Shown here: in pieces, positions 50,404 to 59,732 of the stretch
Position numbering within the stretch: position 1 is the stretch's first letter
Layout: each line of letters opens with the position of its first letter
Source: Syntrophobacter sp963666995
GTDB taxonomy: Bacteria; Desulfobacterota; Syntrophobacteria; Syntrophobacterales; Syntrophobacteraceae
Assembly (NCBI GenBank): GCA_963666995.1
Contig: OY762941.1
Span: 992,001 to 1,056,000 of the forward strand
Direction of reading: 5' to 3'
DNA length: 64,000 bases
The notes under the pieces: model-generated
What the model was told of the DNA's origin: nothing
Databases searched by the model: none
Seen by the model: the letters and a program-made list of their open reading frames with translations, nothing else
Program-made: the position numbers and the translations under genes

Positions 50404-51384
50404 ATGGGCCTGCTCAGCCGAATACACGGCACAATGGATAGAATCGGGATAGGCAAAGAGATCCTCATCAGGACCGTAGCTTCGGTCATCTCTTTCCTGT
50501 CCATTCTTGTCGTGCCCTTCTTCGGAATGATTCTGGGGATCTTTACGCCACTGCCCAGCCTGGTGTTCGTATACAGGCGGGGGTGGCCTACCGGGTATTG
50601 GGTTCCGGGCATTGCCGCGGTATTCGGAACGGCTTTGCTGGTCATACTGGGATTGCTCCAGGTCGTACCGTACTATCTCCTGCTGCTTTCCCTGGGGGTC
50701 CTGCTCGGGTATGGAATGCGCCGGCAATGGTCCGTCGAGAAGTCGATCGGAGTGCCGAGTCTCCTGGTTTTCGGGACCAGCGCCCTGTTGCTCTGGCTCT
50801 CGTATGACGGCGCGGCGTCGAACTTTCTCAAGTTCGTGGAGCTGGACCTTAAAGGCGCGATAGGCACCGCGCTCCAGCAGTACGGGCCCGAGGGCCCGGA
50901 AAGAAAACTGCTCGAAGAAACGCTCCACGGCATGATCCCCGTCCTGGTGAGGCTCCTCCCGGGAGTGGTGTTTTCATCCATTCTGGTGGCGGCCTGGCTC
51001 AATATCGTTGCTGCAAAGCGGTATTGCAGGCTGGCGAACGTGCCGTTTCCGGCCTGGGGCAACTGGCTTCAGTGGAAAGCTCCGGATCACCTGGTCTGGG
51101 GCGTGATTGCAGGCGGGGCCTGCCTGCTGACGCCGCTTTCGCCCCTAAAGAGCGTGGGGCTGAATTTTCTGGTAGTGTTCGGGACCATTTATCTTTTTCA
51201 GGGATTTGCCATCGCCGCGTTCTACTTCGAACGGTGGAAACTGCCGAGGTTGCTGAGAGCCCTTTTTTACGCGGTCTTTCTGTTTCAGCAGTTCGCAACC
51301 CTGGCGGTGGCTCTCGTGGGCCTTTTCGATCTCTGGTTCGACTTCCGCCGGCTCACCCGAAAGCCGGCATCAGAGAAGCAATGA
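50404..51384 (+). CDS. DUF2232 integral membrane protein
   Basis: 326 residues with about eight hydrophobic helices ('ILIRTVASVISFLSILVVPFFGMILGIFTPLPSLVFVYR', 'VFGTALLVILGLLQVVPYYLLLLSLGVLLGYGM', 'HLVWGVIAGGACLLTPL', 'VGLNFLVVFGTIYLFQGFAIAAFYFERWKLPRLLRALFYAVFLFQQFATLAVALVGLFDLWFDFRRL'). The final segment is the DUF2232/YybS signature. In Deltaproteobacteria and Firmicutes this gene sits between rpsR and rplI, as here. The function is unknown; a membrane transport or envelope role has been guessed. It probably shares the ribosomal operon transcript. Confidence 0.88.
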   Translation: MGLLSRIHGTMDRIGIGKEILIRTVASVISFLSILVVPFFGMILGIFTPLPSLVFVYRRGWPTGYWVPGIAAVFGTALLVILGLLQVVPYYLLLLSLGVLLGYGMRRQWSVEKSIGVPSLLVFGTSALLLWLSYDGAASNFLKFVELDLKGAIGTALQQYGPEGPERKLLEETLHGMIPVLVRLLPGVVFSSILVAAWLNIVAAKRYCRLANVPFPAWGNWLQWKAPDHLVWGVIAGGACLLTPLSPLKSVGLNFLVVFGTIYLFQGFAIAAFYFERWKLPRLLRALFYAVFLFQQFATLAVALVGLFDLWFDFRRLTRKPASEKQ

Positions 51385-51459
51385 CGGATGGAGGTCGACC
51401 ATAAGCCTTTTGATTTTGAATGAGACGCCAATTCAACTTGGTCATGTGAGGAGAAAATA

Positions 51460-51906
51460 ATGAAAGTGATCTTGACCGAAAATATCAGTTCAGTGGGCCA
51501 GATCGGGCAGGTTATCAACGTTGCGCCGGGGTTTGCCCGCAACTACCTGCTCCCTCAGAAGCTCGCGCTGGAAGCCACTGGAAGGAATGTCCGGGAACTC
51601 GAACACCAGAAGCGAATCCTCGATGCGAAACGGGAGAAGATCCACCAGGAAATGCTGTCCGTGGCGGAAAAGCTGAACCAGGTGAAGCTCGTCCTTCGCA
51701 GGAAAGTGGCCGACGACGAGAAAATGTACGGCTCGGTGAACGTCACCGATGTGCAGAGCGCCCTCAAGGAAATGGGATTTGACGTAGCTCGTAAAGACAT
51801 TCAGATCGAACAACCCATCAAGCAGTTGGGGGAATTCTCGGTTCCCGTCCGGGTGGACGCCCTGGTTTCGGCTAAAGTCACCGTCATTGTCGAGAAGGAT
51901 GCATAA
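51460..51906 (+). CDS. rplI: 50S ribosomal protein L9
   Basis: 148 residues. The N-terminal rRNA-binding domain 'MKVILTENISSVGQIGQVINVAPGFARNYLLPQKLAL' is followed by the long connecting helix and C-terminal domain ('DDEKMYGSVNVTDVQSALKEMGFDVARKDIQIEQPIKQLGEFSVPVRV'). Normal length. dnaB starts 5 bp after its stop. Confidence 0.97.
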   Translation: MKVILTENISSVGQIGQVINVAPGFARNYLLPQKLALEATGRNVRELEHQKRILDAKREKIHQEMLSVAEKLNQVKLVLRRKVADDEKMYGSVNVTDVQSALKEMGFDVARKDIQIEQPIKQLGEFSVPVRVDALVSAKVTVIVEKDA

Positions 51907-51911
51907 AGGAC

Positions 51912-53249
51912 GTGGATCATATCGCAGAAGAACTCAAGAAGATTCCGCCTCAGCAGATTGAAGCCGAGCAGTCTCTTCTCGGGGGAATTCTGATCGATAA
52001 CGACGGCCTGCCCGCAGCCCTGGAAATCATCAGGGGCGATGAGTTTTACCGGGATTCCCATCGCATCATCTTCCGGGCGATCCAGGAACTTTTCGAACGC
52101 AACGAACCGGTCGACCTGGTGACCATCTCCGCCCTGCTTGCGGGGAGGAATGAGCTCGAAGCCGTCGGAGGCGCTCCCTACCTGGCGTCTCTGGTCGAAG
52201 CGGTGCCTTCGGCCAGGAATGTCGCGACCTACGCCAGGATCGTCAACGAAAAGGCGCTGCTGCGCCGCCTCATCCAGGTCGCAAACGAGATCGGTTCCTG
52301 GTCCTACGGCGGCGGGAAGAGCGTCGAGGAAATACTGGACCAGGCCGAAGCGTCCATTTTCTCCATCACCGAGAATCGCATCCGCAACAGTTATTCGCCT
52401 CTGAAGGAAATCATCCGAAAGAGCATCGAATCGATCGAGCATTACCAGGAATTCCGGGACATGGTCACCGGCGTTCCAAGCCACTACCGGGACCTCGACA
52501 AGCTGACCGCGGGGTTCCAGAAATCCGACCTCATCGTCATCGCGGCCCGGCCCAGTATGGGCAAAACCGCCCTGGCCCTTTGCATCGCCCGGAACGCCGC
52601 GGTCGAGAGCGGAATCCCCGTGGGCTTTTTTTCCCTCGAAATGAGCAAGGAACAACTGGCCATGCGGCTGCTCTGCGCCGAGGCCAAGGTCGACTCCCAT
52701 AAGATCCGCACCGGTTTTCTCAGCCAGAACGAATGCGCGAAGATGCTCACCGCCGCGGGGGCCTTCATGGACGTCCCCATCTACATCGACGATACGGCGG
52801 CCATATCGGCGCTGGAACTCAGGGCCAAGGCGCGCCGGATGATGGCGGACCGGGGCCTGGGGCTGGTGGTCGTCGATTATTTGCAGCTCATGAAGGGGCG
52901 CGAATCCGAGCGCAGGGAACAGGAGATATCCGACATATCGCGGTCCCTTAAAGCCCTGGCCAAGGAACTCAACATCCCGGTCATCGCCCTTGCCCAGCTC
53001 AACAGAAAGGTTGAGGAACGAACCAACAAACGTCCCCTCCTGAGCGACCTCAGGGAATCGGGAGCAATCGAGCAGGACGCGGACGTCATCGCGTTCATCT
53101 ACCGGGACGAAGTCTACAATGCGGCAAGCCCCGACAAGGGGACCGCGGAAATCCTGGTGAGCAAGCAGAGGAACGGGCCGACGGGCGAAATAAAGCTGAG
53201 TTACATCAACACCTATACGCGGTTCGAGAATCTGGCATATAATGGATAG
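51912..53249 (+). CDS. dnaB: Replicative DNA helicase
   Basis: 445 residues, GTG start preceded by AAAGGA. N-terminal domain ('PPQQIEAEQSLLGGILIDNDGLPAALEII', 'YARIVNEKALLRRLIQVANEI') followed by the RecA-like motor: Walker A 'VIAARPSMGKTALAL', 'GFFSLEMSKEQLAMRLLC', Walker B 'LVVVDYLQLM', 'NIPVIALAQLNRKVEERTNKRPLLSDLRESGAIEQDADVIAFIYRDEVY'. It unwinds DNA at the replication fork as a hexamer. No intein. Confidence 0.97.
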   Translation: MDHIAEELKKIPPQQIEAEQSLLGGILIDNDGLPAALEIIRGDEFYRDSHRIIFRAIQELFERNEPVDLVTISALLAGRNELEAVGGAPYLASLVEAVPSARNVATYARIVNEKALLRRLIQVANEIGSWSYGGGKSVEEILDQAEASIFSITENRIRNSYSPLKEIIRKSIESIEHYQEFRDMVTGVPSHYRDLDKLTAGFQKSDLIVIAARPSMGKTALALCIARNAAVESGIPVGFFSLEMSKEQLAMRLLCAEAKVDSHKIRTGFLSQNECAKMLTAAGAFMDVPIYIDDTAAISALELRAKARRMMADRGLGLVVVDYLQLMKGRESERREQEISDISRSLKALAKELNIPVIALAQLNRKVEERTNKRPLLSDLRESGAIEQDADVIAFIYRDEVYNAASPDKGTAEILVSKQRNGPTGEIKLSYINTYTRFENLAYNG

Positions 53250-53277
53250 GTCCATTTAGCGAGAGGGGGTTTTATCC

Positions 53278-55008
53278 ATCAGCAAAGTTTACGGAAACAT
53301 TACCGGCCTCAAGAGCAGCACCCGCGAGCGGATTGAAAAGCTTTACAGACGCAAAGTCCCGCCCCGTCAGATCATCTCACCCGAACTTGCCCGCGACCTT
53401 GCCAGGCTTTCCTTTGAATGCGGCCGTCAACTGGGGCTGATGCTCGCCCGTGACGGCACCGTGGAAATGACCCTCGTGGGAGGTCCCAGGTCGCTCTACA
53501 TTCCCGATCTGCCGAAGAGCCGCGGAGGGCGGTGGCGGCTTCGGGGGCTGAGGCTGGTCCACACTCATCTGCAGTCCGAAGCGCTTACGCAGGACGACCT
53601 CATGGATCTCGTGTTCCTGCGGCTCGACTGTATTGCCGGCGTTCGCGTGGACCCGAATGGAGGCGCCACCCTGCTCGACGTGGCCCACATCCTCCCCGGG
53701 GCCGATCGCCGGCACGGGTGGGAAATCCTGCCGCCCCTGCCCTGCTATGACCCCGATCTCGATTTCCAGGAAGTGGTCAAATCCCTCGAAGACGAACTCG
53801 AACGCAACCGCCTGGCGATCCCTGCGACTCAGGAAGACCGGGCGATCCTGGTGAGCGTCACCGAAGCGGACCGGGAAACCGCCCGCAGATCCATGGATGA
53901 GCTGACGGAACTGGCTCAAACCAGCGGAATCGTCGCCGCGGACAGCATCATCCAGCGGCAGCGCGCCGCAAATCCCAAGTACCTGATCGGCAAGGGCAAG
54001 TTGAGCGAAATCGTGTTGAGGGCGCTCCAGTGCGGGGTGGATCTTCTCATCTTCGACCAGGAACTGAACCCTTCGCAGGTAAGGTCCCTCACGGACACGA
54101 CGGAACTGCGCGTGATCGACCGGACTCAGCTCATTCTGGACATCTTCGCCCGGAGGGCTCAAAGCCGGGAAGGGAAGATCCAGGTCGAAATGGCCCAGTT
54201 GAAGTACCTGCTCCCGCGCCTCGGAGTGAAGGACGACGCGTTGTCGCGGCTGACCGGAGGAATCGGGGCCAGGGGTCCCGGGGAGACCACCCTTGAAATC
54301 AACCGGCGGCGGATCAAGGACCGGATCTCGCACCTCGAGGACCAACTCCGCGAAGTCCGCAGGAACAGAGAACAGCGAAGGGCCAGGCGACTCCGAAAGG
54401 ACATCCCGACCATCTCCATCGTGGGCTACACGAACGCGGGCAAATCGACGCTGCTGAACACCCTCACCCACAGCGGGGTATTCGTCGAAAACAAGCTCTT
54501 CGCCACACTCGACCCGACGAGCAGGCGGCTTCGGTTCCCGAGGGATTTCGAGGTGATCGTCACCGATACGGTGGGTTTCATAAGGGACCTTCCAAAGGAT
54601 CTCCTCGATGCGTTTGCCGCCACGCTCGAAGAAATGGACGACGCCGATCTCCTCCTGCACGTGGTGGACATCAGCAACCCCAATTTCGAAGAACAGATGG
54701 AAGCGGTCGACCGGATACTCGCGAAGCTGGAACTCCACCGGAAGCCGCTCATCCTGGTATTCAACAAGATCGACAGGGTGGAACCCGGATTTGCGCGGAA
54801 CAAGGTGAGAAGGCACGGGGGCGTGGGCATATCGGCGCTTTCGACCGGCACGCTGGAACCTCTCATCCTGGCGATGCAGGACCAGGTTCAGGAATTGATG
54901 GAGCGGAATTTCGGCGAGCGCCGAAGCGCGGAGGGCGAACTTCCCGGGGAGCCCGGATCACCGCAGCCGTCGGGGCAAAACGACGAACCCCGGGATAATG
55001 ACGCCTAG
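53278..55008 (+). CDS. hflX: Ribosome-associated GTPase HflX (apparent ATC start)
   Basis: 576 residues if translation begins at ATC 53278-53280. GTPase motifs: G1 'IVGYTNAGKSTLLNTL', G3 'VTDTVGFIRDLP', G4 'LVFNKIDRV'; also the HflX glycine-rich 'SRLTGGIGARGPGETTLEINRRRI'. Between the in-frame TAG upstream and the first ATG (53440) lie 54 codons with no ATG, GTG or TTG. They encode 'SKVYGNITGLKSSTRERIEKLYRRKVPPRQIISPELARDLARLSFECGRQLGL', a stretch conserved at the N-terminus of long HflX proteins. AGAGGGGG lies 8 bases before the ATC. HflX rescues stalled ribosomes and binds 50S subunits. It follows dnaB by 28 bp. Confidence 0.9.
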   Translation: MSKVYGNITGLKSSTRERIEKLYRRKVPPRQIISPELARDLARLSFECGRQLGLMLARDGTVEMTLVGGPRSLYIPDLPKSRGGRWRLRGLRLVHTHLQSEALTQDDLMDLVFLRLDCIAGVRVDPNGGATLLDVAHILPGADRRHGWEILPPLPCYDPDLDFQEVVKSLEDELERNRLAIPATQEDRAILVSVTEADRETARRSMDELTELAQTSGIVAADSIIQRQRAANPKYLIGKGKLSEIVLRALQCGVDLLIFDQELNPSQVRSLTDTTELRVIDRTQLILDIFARRAQSREGKIQVEMAQLKYLLPRLGVKDDALSRLTGGIGARGPGETTLEINRRRIKDRISHLEDQLREVRRNREQRRARRLRKDIPTISIVGYTNAGKSTLLNTLTHSGVFVENKLFATLDPTSRRLRFPRDFEVIVTDTVGFIRDLPKDLLDAFAATLEEMDDADLLLHVVDISNPNFEEQMEAVDRILAKLELHRKPLILVFNKIDRVEPGFARNKVRRHGGVGISALSTGTLEPLILAMQDQVQELMERNFGERRSAEGELPGEPGSPQPSGQNDEPRDNDA

Positions 55009-55033
55009 CGGACGCGGCACCGGGCACGGAAAA

Positions 55034-55981
55034 TCAGGAACCGGCCTCACGCTGTCCGGCGGCGATGAATTCCCTTGCTTTCGCGACGTCCCTGTTGATC
55101 TGCTCGATCAGTTCCCGGGGCCCGGAGAATCGTTTTTCGTCGCGCAGCCGGTCGAGAAACCGCACGGTAATGGGCACTCCGTAAATGTCCTGATTGAAAT
55201 CGAATATGTGGACTTCGAGCGAAAGTTCAGTGTCGCCGAAAGTGGGATTATAGCCGAGGTTTGCCGCGCCGCCGTAGACCTTGCCGTTGACCTCGACTTC
55301 CACCACATAAACGCCGGAACCGGGGGCGGCCTGGGAAGGCATCCTGAGGTTGGCCGTGGGGAATCCGAGGAGGCTTGCGCCCCTTTTGCGGCCCGAGACC
55401 ACGGGACCCATGACTTCGAAGGAGCGGCCGAGAAGCTTGTTGGCTTCCACCACATGCCCCTTCTGGATGAGTTCCCGGATGATGGTGCTGCTCACCACCT
55501 TGTTGTTCACCCGGATGCCTGTGACGGTATCCACTTCGAAGCCGAATTCCTCGCCGAGTTTCTTGAGAAGGCCGATATCGCCTTCGCGCTTGTGCCCGAA
55601 CCTGTAGTCGTGGCCGACGATCATAGCCCTGACGCCGATTTTGCCGACCAGGAGGTCTTTTACGAATTCTCTTGCGGACATCTGCGAGAATTCCCGGGTA
55701 AACGGGAGCACGATTGCCGCGTCCACGCCGGAAGCCGCTATAAGCTCCAGCTTGCGTTCATGGGATGTGATGAACGGAGGGCCTTTACCCGGAAAGAGGA
55801 CCTCGGCGGGGTGCGGAAGGAAGGTCATCACGACCGATTGTCCGTTGAGTTTTTTTGCCCACTCCTTCACTCTCTCGAAAAGGAACTGGTGGCCGCGATG
55901 CACTCCGTCGAAATTACCGATAGTGAGTACGGGATTCTTCAGGGATTTGTGGATATTCTCCACCCCAACAAAGACTTGCAT
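55034..55981 (-). CDS. ribF: Bifunctional riboflavin kinase/FAD synthetase
   Basis: 315 residues, standard length. FAD synthetase domain: 'VLTIGNFDGVHRGHQFLFERV', 'FLPHPAEVLFP', 'VGHDYRFGHKREGDIGLLKKLGEEFGFEV', 'VSSTIIRELIQKG'. Riboflavin kinase domain: 'GRKRGASLLGFPTANLRMP', 'GGAANLGYNPTFGDTELSLEVHIFDFNQDIYG'. It converts riboflavin to FMN and FAD. It is convergent with hflX (25 bp between the stops) and upstream of nothing else on this strand. Confidence 0.96.
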   Translation of the reverse strand: MQVFVGVENIHKSLKNPVLTIGNFDGVHRGHQFLFERVKEWAKKLNGQSVVMTFLPHPAEVLFPGKGPPFITSHERKLELIAASGVDAAIVLPFTREFSQMSAREFVKDLLVGKIGVRAMIVGHDYRFGHKREGDIGLLKKLGEEFGFEVDTVTGIRVNNKVVSSTIIRELIQKGHVVEANKLLGRSFEVMGPVVSGRKRGASLLGFPTANLRMPSQAAPGSGVYVVEVEVNGKVYGGAANLGYNPTFGDTELSLEVHIFDFNQDIYGVPITVRFLDRLRDEKRFSGPRELIEQINRDVAKAREFIAAGQREAGS

Positions 55982-56076
55982 TGAAAGCTTCCAACCTCCA
56001 CGGGAACAGGATTACGCTTGACAGCCAAAGATTTTTAGAATAACTTTCCGAGTCGCGGTTTGCAATGCTTTTGTTT

Positions 56077-56163
56077 GCCGAAGTGGCGGAACTGGTAGAC
56101 GCGCTAGGTTCAGGGTCTAGTGGGCGTACGCCTGTCGGGGTTCGAGTCCCCGCTTCGGCACCA
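56077..56163 (+). tRNA. tRNA-Leu (anticodon CAG)
   Basis: 87 nt with encoded CCA. Acceptor GCCGAAG/CTTCGGC, D arm GGAACTGGTAGACGCGC, anticodon stem CTAGG/TCTAG with loop TTCAGGG giving CAG, variable arm TGGGCGTACGCCTGTC, T arm GGGGTTCGAGTCCCC. It is followed by a terminator hairpin. The defence operon begins ~500 bp further on, so the 3' end is a plausible island attachment point. Confidence 0.95.
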
Positions 56164-56173
56164 AAGGAAAATC

Positions 56174-56208
56174 AAGGGGTTGGCTCAGATGATGGGCTAA
56201 CCCCTTTT
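56174..56208 (+). terminator. Terminator of tRNA-Leu(CAG)
   Basis: AAGGGGTT and AACCCCTT pair, extended by GGC/GCC-like pairs inside, and are followed by TTTT at 56205-56208. The hairpin starts 11 bp after the tRNA. Confidence 0.75.
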
Positions 56209-56506
56209 GCGCCCACCGGGTCGGGTGTGCACATAGTGTGCACCGGAGGATTTTCTTTCTCACCTCATCCCTATTCGCCTCTCTATGTTTTGGTTCACCA
56301 GAACTGGTTTCGTCGCGAAAGGATGGCGCAATTTAGAGCACATTAGGCTTGGCAGAACCAACAGCCGCAAAAGAGCTTCAATGCGCCCTGTTATCCCATT
56401 TCCTTGATAGGGCCAAAATATAGTTGAGACTCATTTCAAGGGAGTCACCAACCCACTCCAAAAGCACTGCCCTTTGTCAGCACTACAAGCCTGATCGACT
56501 CCCAGG
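56209..56506. other. Gap between tRNA-Leu(CAG) and repeat copy C
   Basis: About 300 bp without a gene. A near-palindromic GTGTGCACATAGTGTGCAC lies at about 56226-56244. This kind of sequence can be a recombination core, but no integrase is nearby. Confidence 0.3.
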
Positions 56507-56570
56507 TGGTGCCGAAGGCCGGACTCTCTGACACGTAGAAATTTCAGGAACTTACAACGGTGCCTGCCAA
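56507..56570. repeat. Dispersed repeat, copy C (tRNA-Leu 3'-end-like)
   Basis: 64 bp almost identical to copy A. The first 20 bases (TGGTGCCGAAGGCCGGACTC) are identical to the 3' end of tRNA-Leu(GAG) at 23635 as read on this strand, after which the sequences diverge. Copy C lies just outside the hsd defence operon and may mark its boundary. Confidence 0.65.
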
Positions 56571-56675
56571 CTAGATGCAACAGAGGCTTGAAGAGGCACC
56601 GTGGGGCACCTCTCGGAGGAAAGGAGCATACCAAACCGCAGCAACGCCAAATCAACCGGATCTTCGATCGTAACT

Positions 56676-59600
56676 TCAGCCGGCCGGCGGCTCGTCCGAC
56701 CGCCCGGTTTCTCCTGTAAAATGGTCGGACCGCAGCCGCCGATAGGCTTCTGAAGCCATCCAGGCGCTGACCACATGCCGGAAAGACCGGTCGTTCATGT
56801 ACCGGACAAAAATCTCCTCGTTCTGGTCCATTCGTTCGACGAAGAGCCGTTCGAGCAAGTTGTGGAATACCAGCTCAAACTTTTCCTCCGGATTGACCGC
56901 GGCGGCCTGCCGCAATGCATCATCGGTCATCGCCGCTTCGACGATCTGGTCGAAGAAGAGTTGATCGGCCTGGTTGAAATCCGTGCCGAAGTGCTGGTTC
57001 ACAATGTCGATGAGTTGTGAGAGGGGCACCTCCTCCTCCCGCACCGAACCCGAGCCCACTTCCGTCGGCCCATCCAGTGCCCGACCTTTGCCGTCCCCGA
57101 GGGAAATCGAGCCCTCGGCGATCTTCTGCAATCGATAGTACTCAAGCCGCACATCATCATCAAACTGGTACGGCGGTCCGCTATTGCGCCGCGGCAGCTT
57201 TGCCGAGAGATGGCGAAGGAACACATACAGCTGTTCGAGCTCCGAATCCTGATAGGGGATGACCTGGCTCAAAAAACCGTATAGATTCCGGAAGGCCTGC
57301 ACGTTTCCCCGCCAGAACTCGGCCTCGTTCTCCTGCACTTTCCGGAGCAGGACGAATCGGGAAACCGCAGGATCGAGCGCCGCATTCATCGCCTTATGGT
57401 CCTGAACGCTCTGGCGTTGCTTCGGTTTGAAGTAGACAGTACAAAACCGCTCGACTTCCTCGTCAAGGTAGATGCCGGAGGCATCCAGTTCGCCTTTGAC
57501 CGCGTACATGCGGGCCGGATCGACCTCCTCACCCATCTGCGCCCCCTCGTAGTAGACTTTGAATGCTTCACGGATCTCTTCGCGATCGTTGACGAAGTCG
57601 AGAACGAATGTGTCCTCCTTGAGCGGATGGGTACGGTTCAATCGCGAGAGCGTCTGCACGGCCTGGATACCGGCAAGCCTCTTGTCCACATACATCGTGT
57701 GCAGGAGCGGCTGGTCAAATCCCGTCTGGTACTTTTCAGCGACGAGCAGCACCTGATACTCCGGAGTCGTAAACTTCTCCGGAAGCTCCTTCTCCCGGAC
57801 GCCGAGATTCATCTGCTCCTCGGTGTAGGACTCGTTCGGAATCTTGTCGTCCTGCACCGTTCCCGAAAAGGCCACCAGCGTCTTGATTGCGTATCCCTTC
57901 TTCCGGATATACCGGTCGAAGCTCTGTTTGTATCGCACGGCCTCGAGCCGGGACCCGGTGACCACCATTGCCTTCGCCCGACCGCCGATCCGGTGGCGGG
58001 TGACGGACTGAAAGTGCTCGACCATGATCTCGGTCTTCTGCGCGATGTTGTGCGGATGCAGTCGCAGAAAGCGCGCAAGCGCACGTGCGGCCTTCTTGCG
58101 TTCGACGTTCGGATCGTCTTCACAGGCCTTCAGCAGTTTGTAGTAAGTGGCATAGGACGTGTAGTTTTTGAGCACGTCAAGGATGAACCCTTCTTCTATG
58201 GCCTGCCGCATCGTATAGCGGTGGCTTGGCAAGCCGTCCCTGCCAAATACGGCAAGAGTCTTGTGCTTGGGCGTGGCGGTGAATGCAAAGAAGCTAAGGT
58301 TCGCCTGCCGGCCGCGTTTGGCCATGCTTCGAAAGAACTCTTCCAGGTCTTCCCGCTGTTCTTCGACGGCATACTTGCGCGCATTCTCCCGCAGTTCCTC
58401 ACCGCCGAGGACCTCCTTCAGGTCCGTGGCCGTCTCTCCGCCCTGCGAGCTGTGAGCTTCATCGATAATGACGGCGCAACGGCGCGTGGGGAGAGTTCCC
58501 GTTCCCTGCACACCGCGCTCTTCGGCCATCTTCAGCAGCTGCCGCGAAACGAAGGGGAATTTCTGCAGCGTGGTGATAACGATCGGAACGGCGTTTTCCA
58601 GGGCTTCGGCAAGCTGCCGGGAACTCTCGTCGATCTTCTGAACCACGCCGCGTTTGTGCTCGAACTGATAGATCGTGTCCTGGAGCTGCTGGTCAAGCAC
58701 GACACGGTCCGTCACGACGATCACGCTGTCGAACACTCGTTGGTTCGCGGCATCATGCAGCGATGCGAGCCGGTGCGCAAGCCAGCCTATGGTGTTGCTC
58801 TTGCCGCTGCCTGCCGAATGCTCGATGAGGTAGTTGTTGCCCACTCCCTCGCCGCGGGCTGCTCCAACCAGTCGACGGACCGCATCGAGTTGGTGGTACC
58901 GCGGGAAGATCATGAACTCGACTTTCACCTTGCGGCCATATTCGTCGCGCTTCTCTTCGGCTTGCAGATGAATGAAGCGAGCCAGCATGTCGAGCAGGCT
59001 ATCGCGCTGCAACGCCTCCTCCCACAGGTAGGCCGTGCGGTATGCGCGCCCGGCCGGGTCGGGCGGGTTCCCGGCGCCGCCGTCGCAACCCCTGTCGAAC
59101 GGCAGGAAGTCCGTCGCATTGCCGGCCAATCGCGTGGTCATTCGCACACACTCGGTGTCGACGGCGAAATGGACGAGCGTACGCCTCTTGAATTCGAAGA
59201 TCGGCTCCCGGGGGTCGCGATCTCGCCGGTACTGCCGGAGCGCATCATCGAAGGTCCGGCCGGTGAGGGGGTTTTTCAGCTCAATCGTGGCAACCGGGAT
59301 GCCGTTCAGGCTGATCGTGACGTCAAGGGAGTTCGTGGACTTGGTCGAGTAATGCAATTGCCGTGTGAGCCCGAGCCGGTTGGCCGCATAGCGGGCGTTA
59401 AGATCCGGATTCAGTTCGTGGGCCGCCTTGAAGAAGGCGATCCGCAGCGTTCGTCCGTAGCATTTGAAGCCGTGGCGCAGAGTCGCGAGCGCGCCGTTCA
59501 CATCCATCCACTTGCACAGGTCCGTGACAACCTGCTCGCCGGTGCGGGCACCGTGGAGCGCTTCCAGCTTCGCCCACTCTTTCGGCTGGGTGTCTCGAAT

Positions 59601-59732
59601 AAATCTGAGCGCCACTTCGGGAAAGATCGCGCGCTCGCGGTCGAAACCCTCGCCGGCAACCGAAACGTACCCGTTCTGTAGCAGGTGTTCTTCGATGACT
59701 GCCTCGAAAGCGGATTCTATGGTAGTCTTCAT
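56676..59732 (-). CDS. hsdR: Type I restriction enzyme R subunit
   Basis: 1,018 residues, normal for HsdR. N-terminal PD-(D/E)xK nuclease: Asp137 in 'NSLDVTI', Glu151-Leu-Lys153 in 'IPVATIELKNPLTG'. SF2 translocase: Walker A 'HSAGSGKSNTIGWLA' (~305-319), 'VIIDEAHSSQGG' (motif II), 'FFAFTATPKHKTLAVFG' (motif III), 'QTGFDQPLLHTMYVDKRLAGIQAVQTLSRLNRTHP' (motifs V/VI). Together with HsdM and HsdS it cuts unmethylated DNA far from the recognition site. Its ATG overlaps the stop of the HNH gene (ATGA), so it is the last gene of the coupled five-gene operon. Confidence 0.95.
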   Translation of the reverse strand: MKTTIESAFEAVIEEHLLQNGYVSVAGEGFDRERAIFPEVALRFIRDTQPKEWAKLEALHGARTGEQVVTDLCKWMDVNGALATLRHGFKCYGRTLRIAFFKAAHELNPDLNARYAANRLGLTRQLHYSTKSTNSLDVTISLNGIPVATIELKNPLTGRTFDDALRQYRRDRDPREPIFEFKRRTLVHFAVDTECVRMTTRLAGNATDFLPFDRGCDGGAGNPPDPAGRAYRTAYLWEEALQRDSLLDMLARFIHLQAEEKRDEYGRKVKVEFMIFPRYHQLDAVRRLVGAARGEGVGNNYLIEHSAGSGKSNTIGWLAHRLASLHDAANQRVFDSVIVVTDRVVLDQQLQDTIYQFEHKRGVVQKIDESSRQLAEALENAVPIVITTLQKFPFVSRQLLKMAEERGVQGTGTLPTRRCAVIIDEAHSSQGGETATDLKEVLGGEELRENARKYAVEEQREDLEEFFRSMAKRGRQANLSFFAFTATPKHKTLAVFGRDGLPSHRYTMRQAIEEGFILDVLKNYTSYATYYKLLKACEDDPNVERKKAARALARFLRLHPHNIAQKTEIMVEHFQSVTRHRIGGRAKAMVVTGSRLEAVRYKQSFDRYIRKKGYAIKTLVAFSGTVQDDKIPNESYTEEQMNLGVREKELPEKFTTPEYQVLLVAEKYQTGFDQPLLHTMYVDKRLAGIQAVQTLSRLNRTHPLKEDTFVLDFVNDREEIREAFKVYYEGAQMGEEVDPARMYAVKGELDASGIYLDEEVERFCTVYFKPKQRQSVQDHKAMNAALDPAVSRFVLLRKVQENEAEFWRGNVQAFRNLYGFLSQVIPYQDSELEQLYVFLRHLSAKLPRRNSGPPYQFDDDVRLEYYRLQKIAEGSISLGDGKGRALDGPTEVGSGSVREEEVPLSQLIDIVNQHFGTDFNQADQLFFDQIVEAAMTDDALRQAAAVNPEEKFELVFHNLLERLFVERMDQNEEIFVRYMNDRSFRHVVSAWMASEAYRRLRSDHFTGETGRSDEPPAG

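Noticed and set aside
56065..56346. 93-codon frame over tRNA-Leu(CAG)
   Set aside because: It consists largely of the translated tRNA gene and its terminator.
57396..59681. 761-codon frame on the plus strand opposite hsdR
   Set aside because: Antisense to an unmistakable HsdR; long antisense frames are expected in GC-rich genes.
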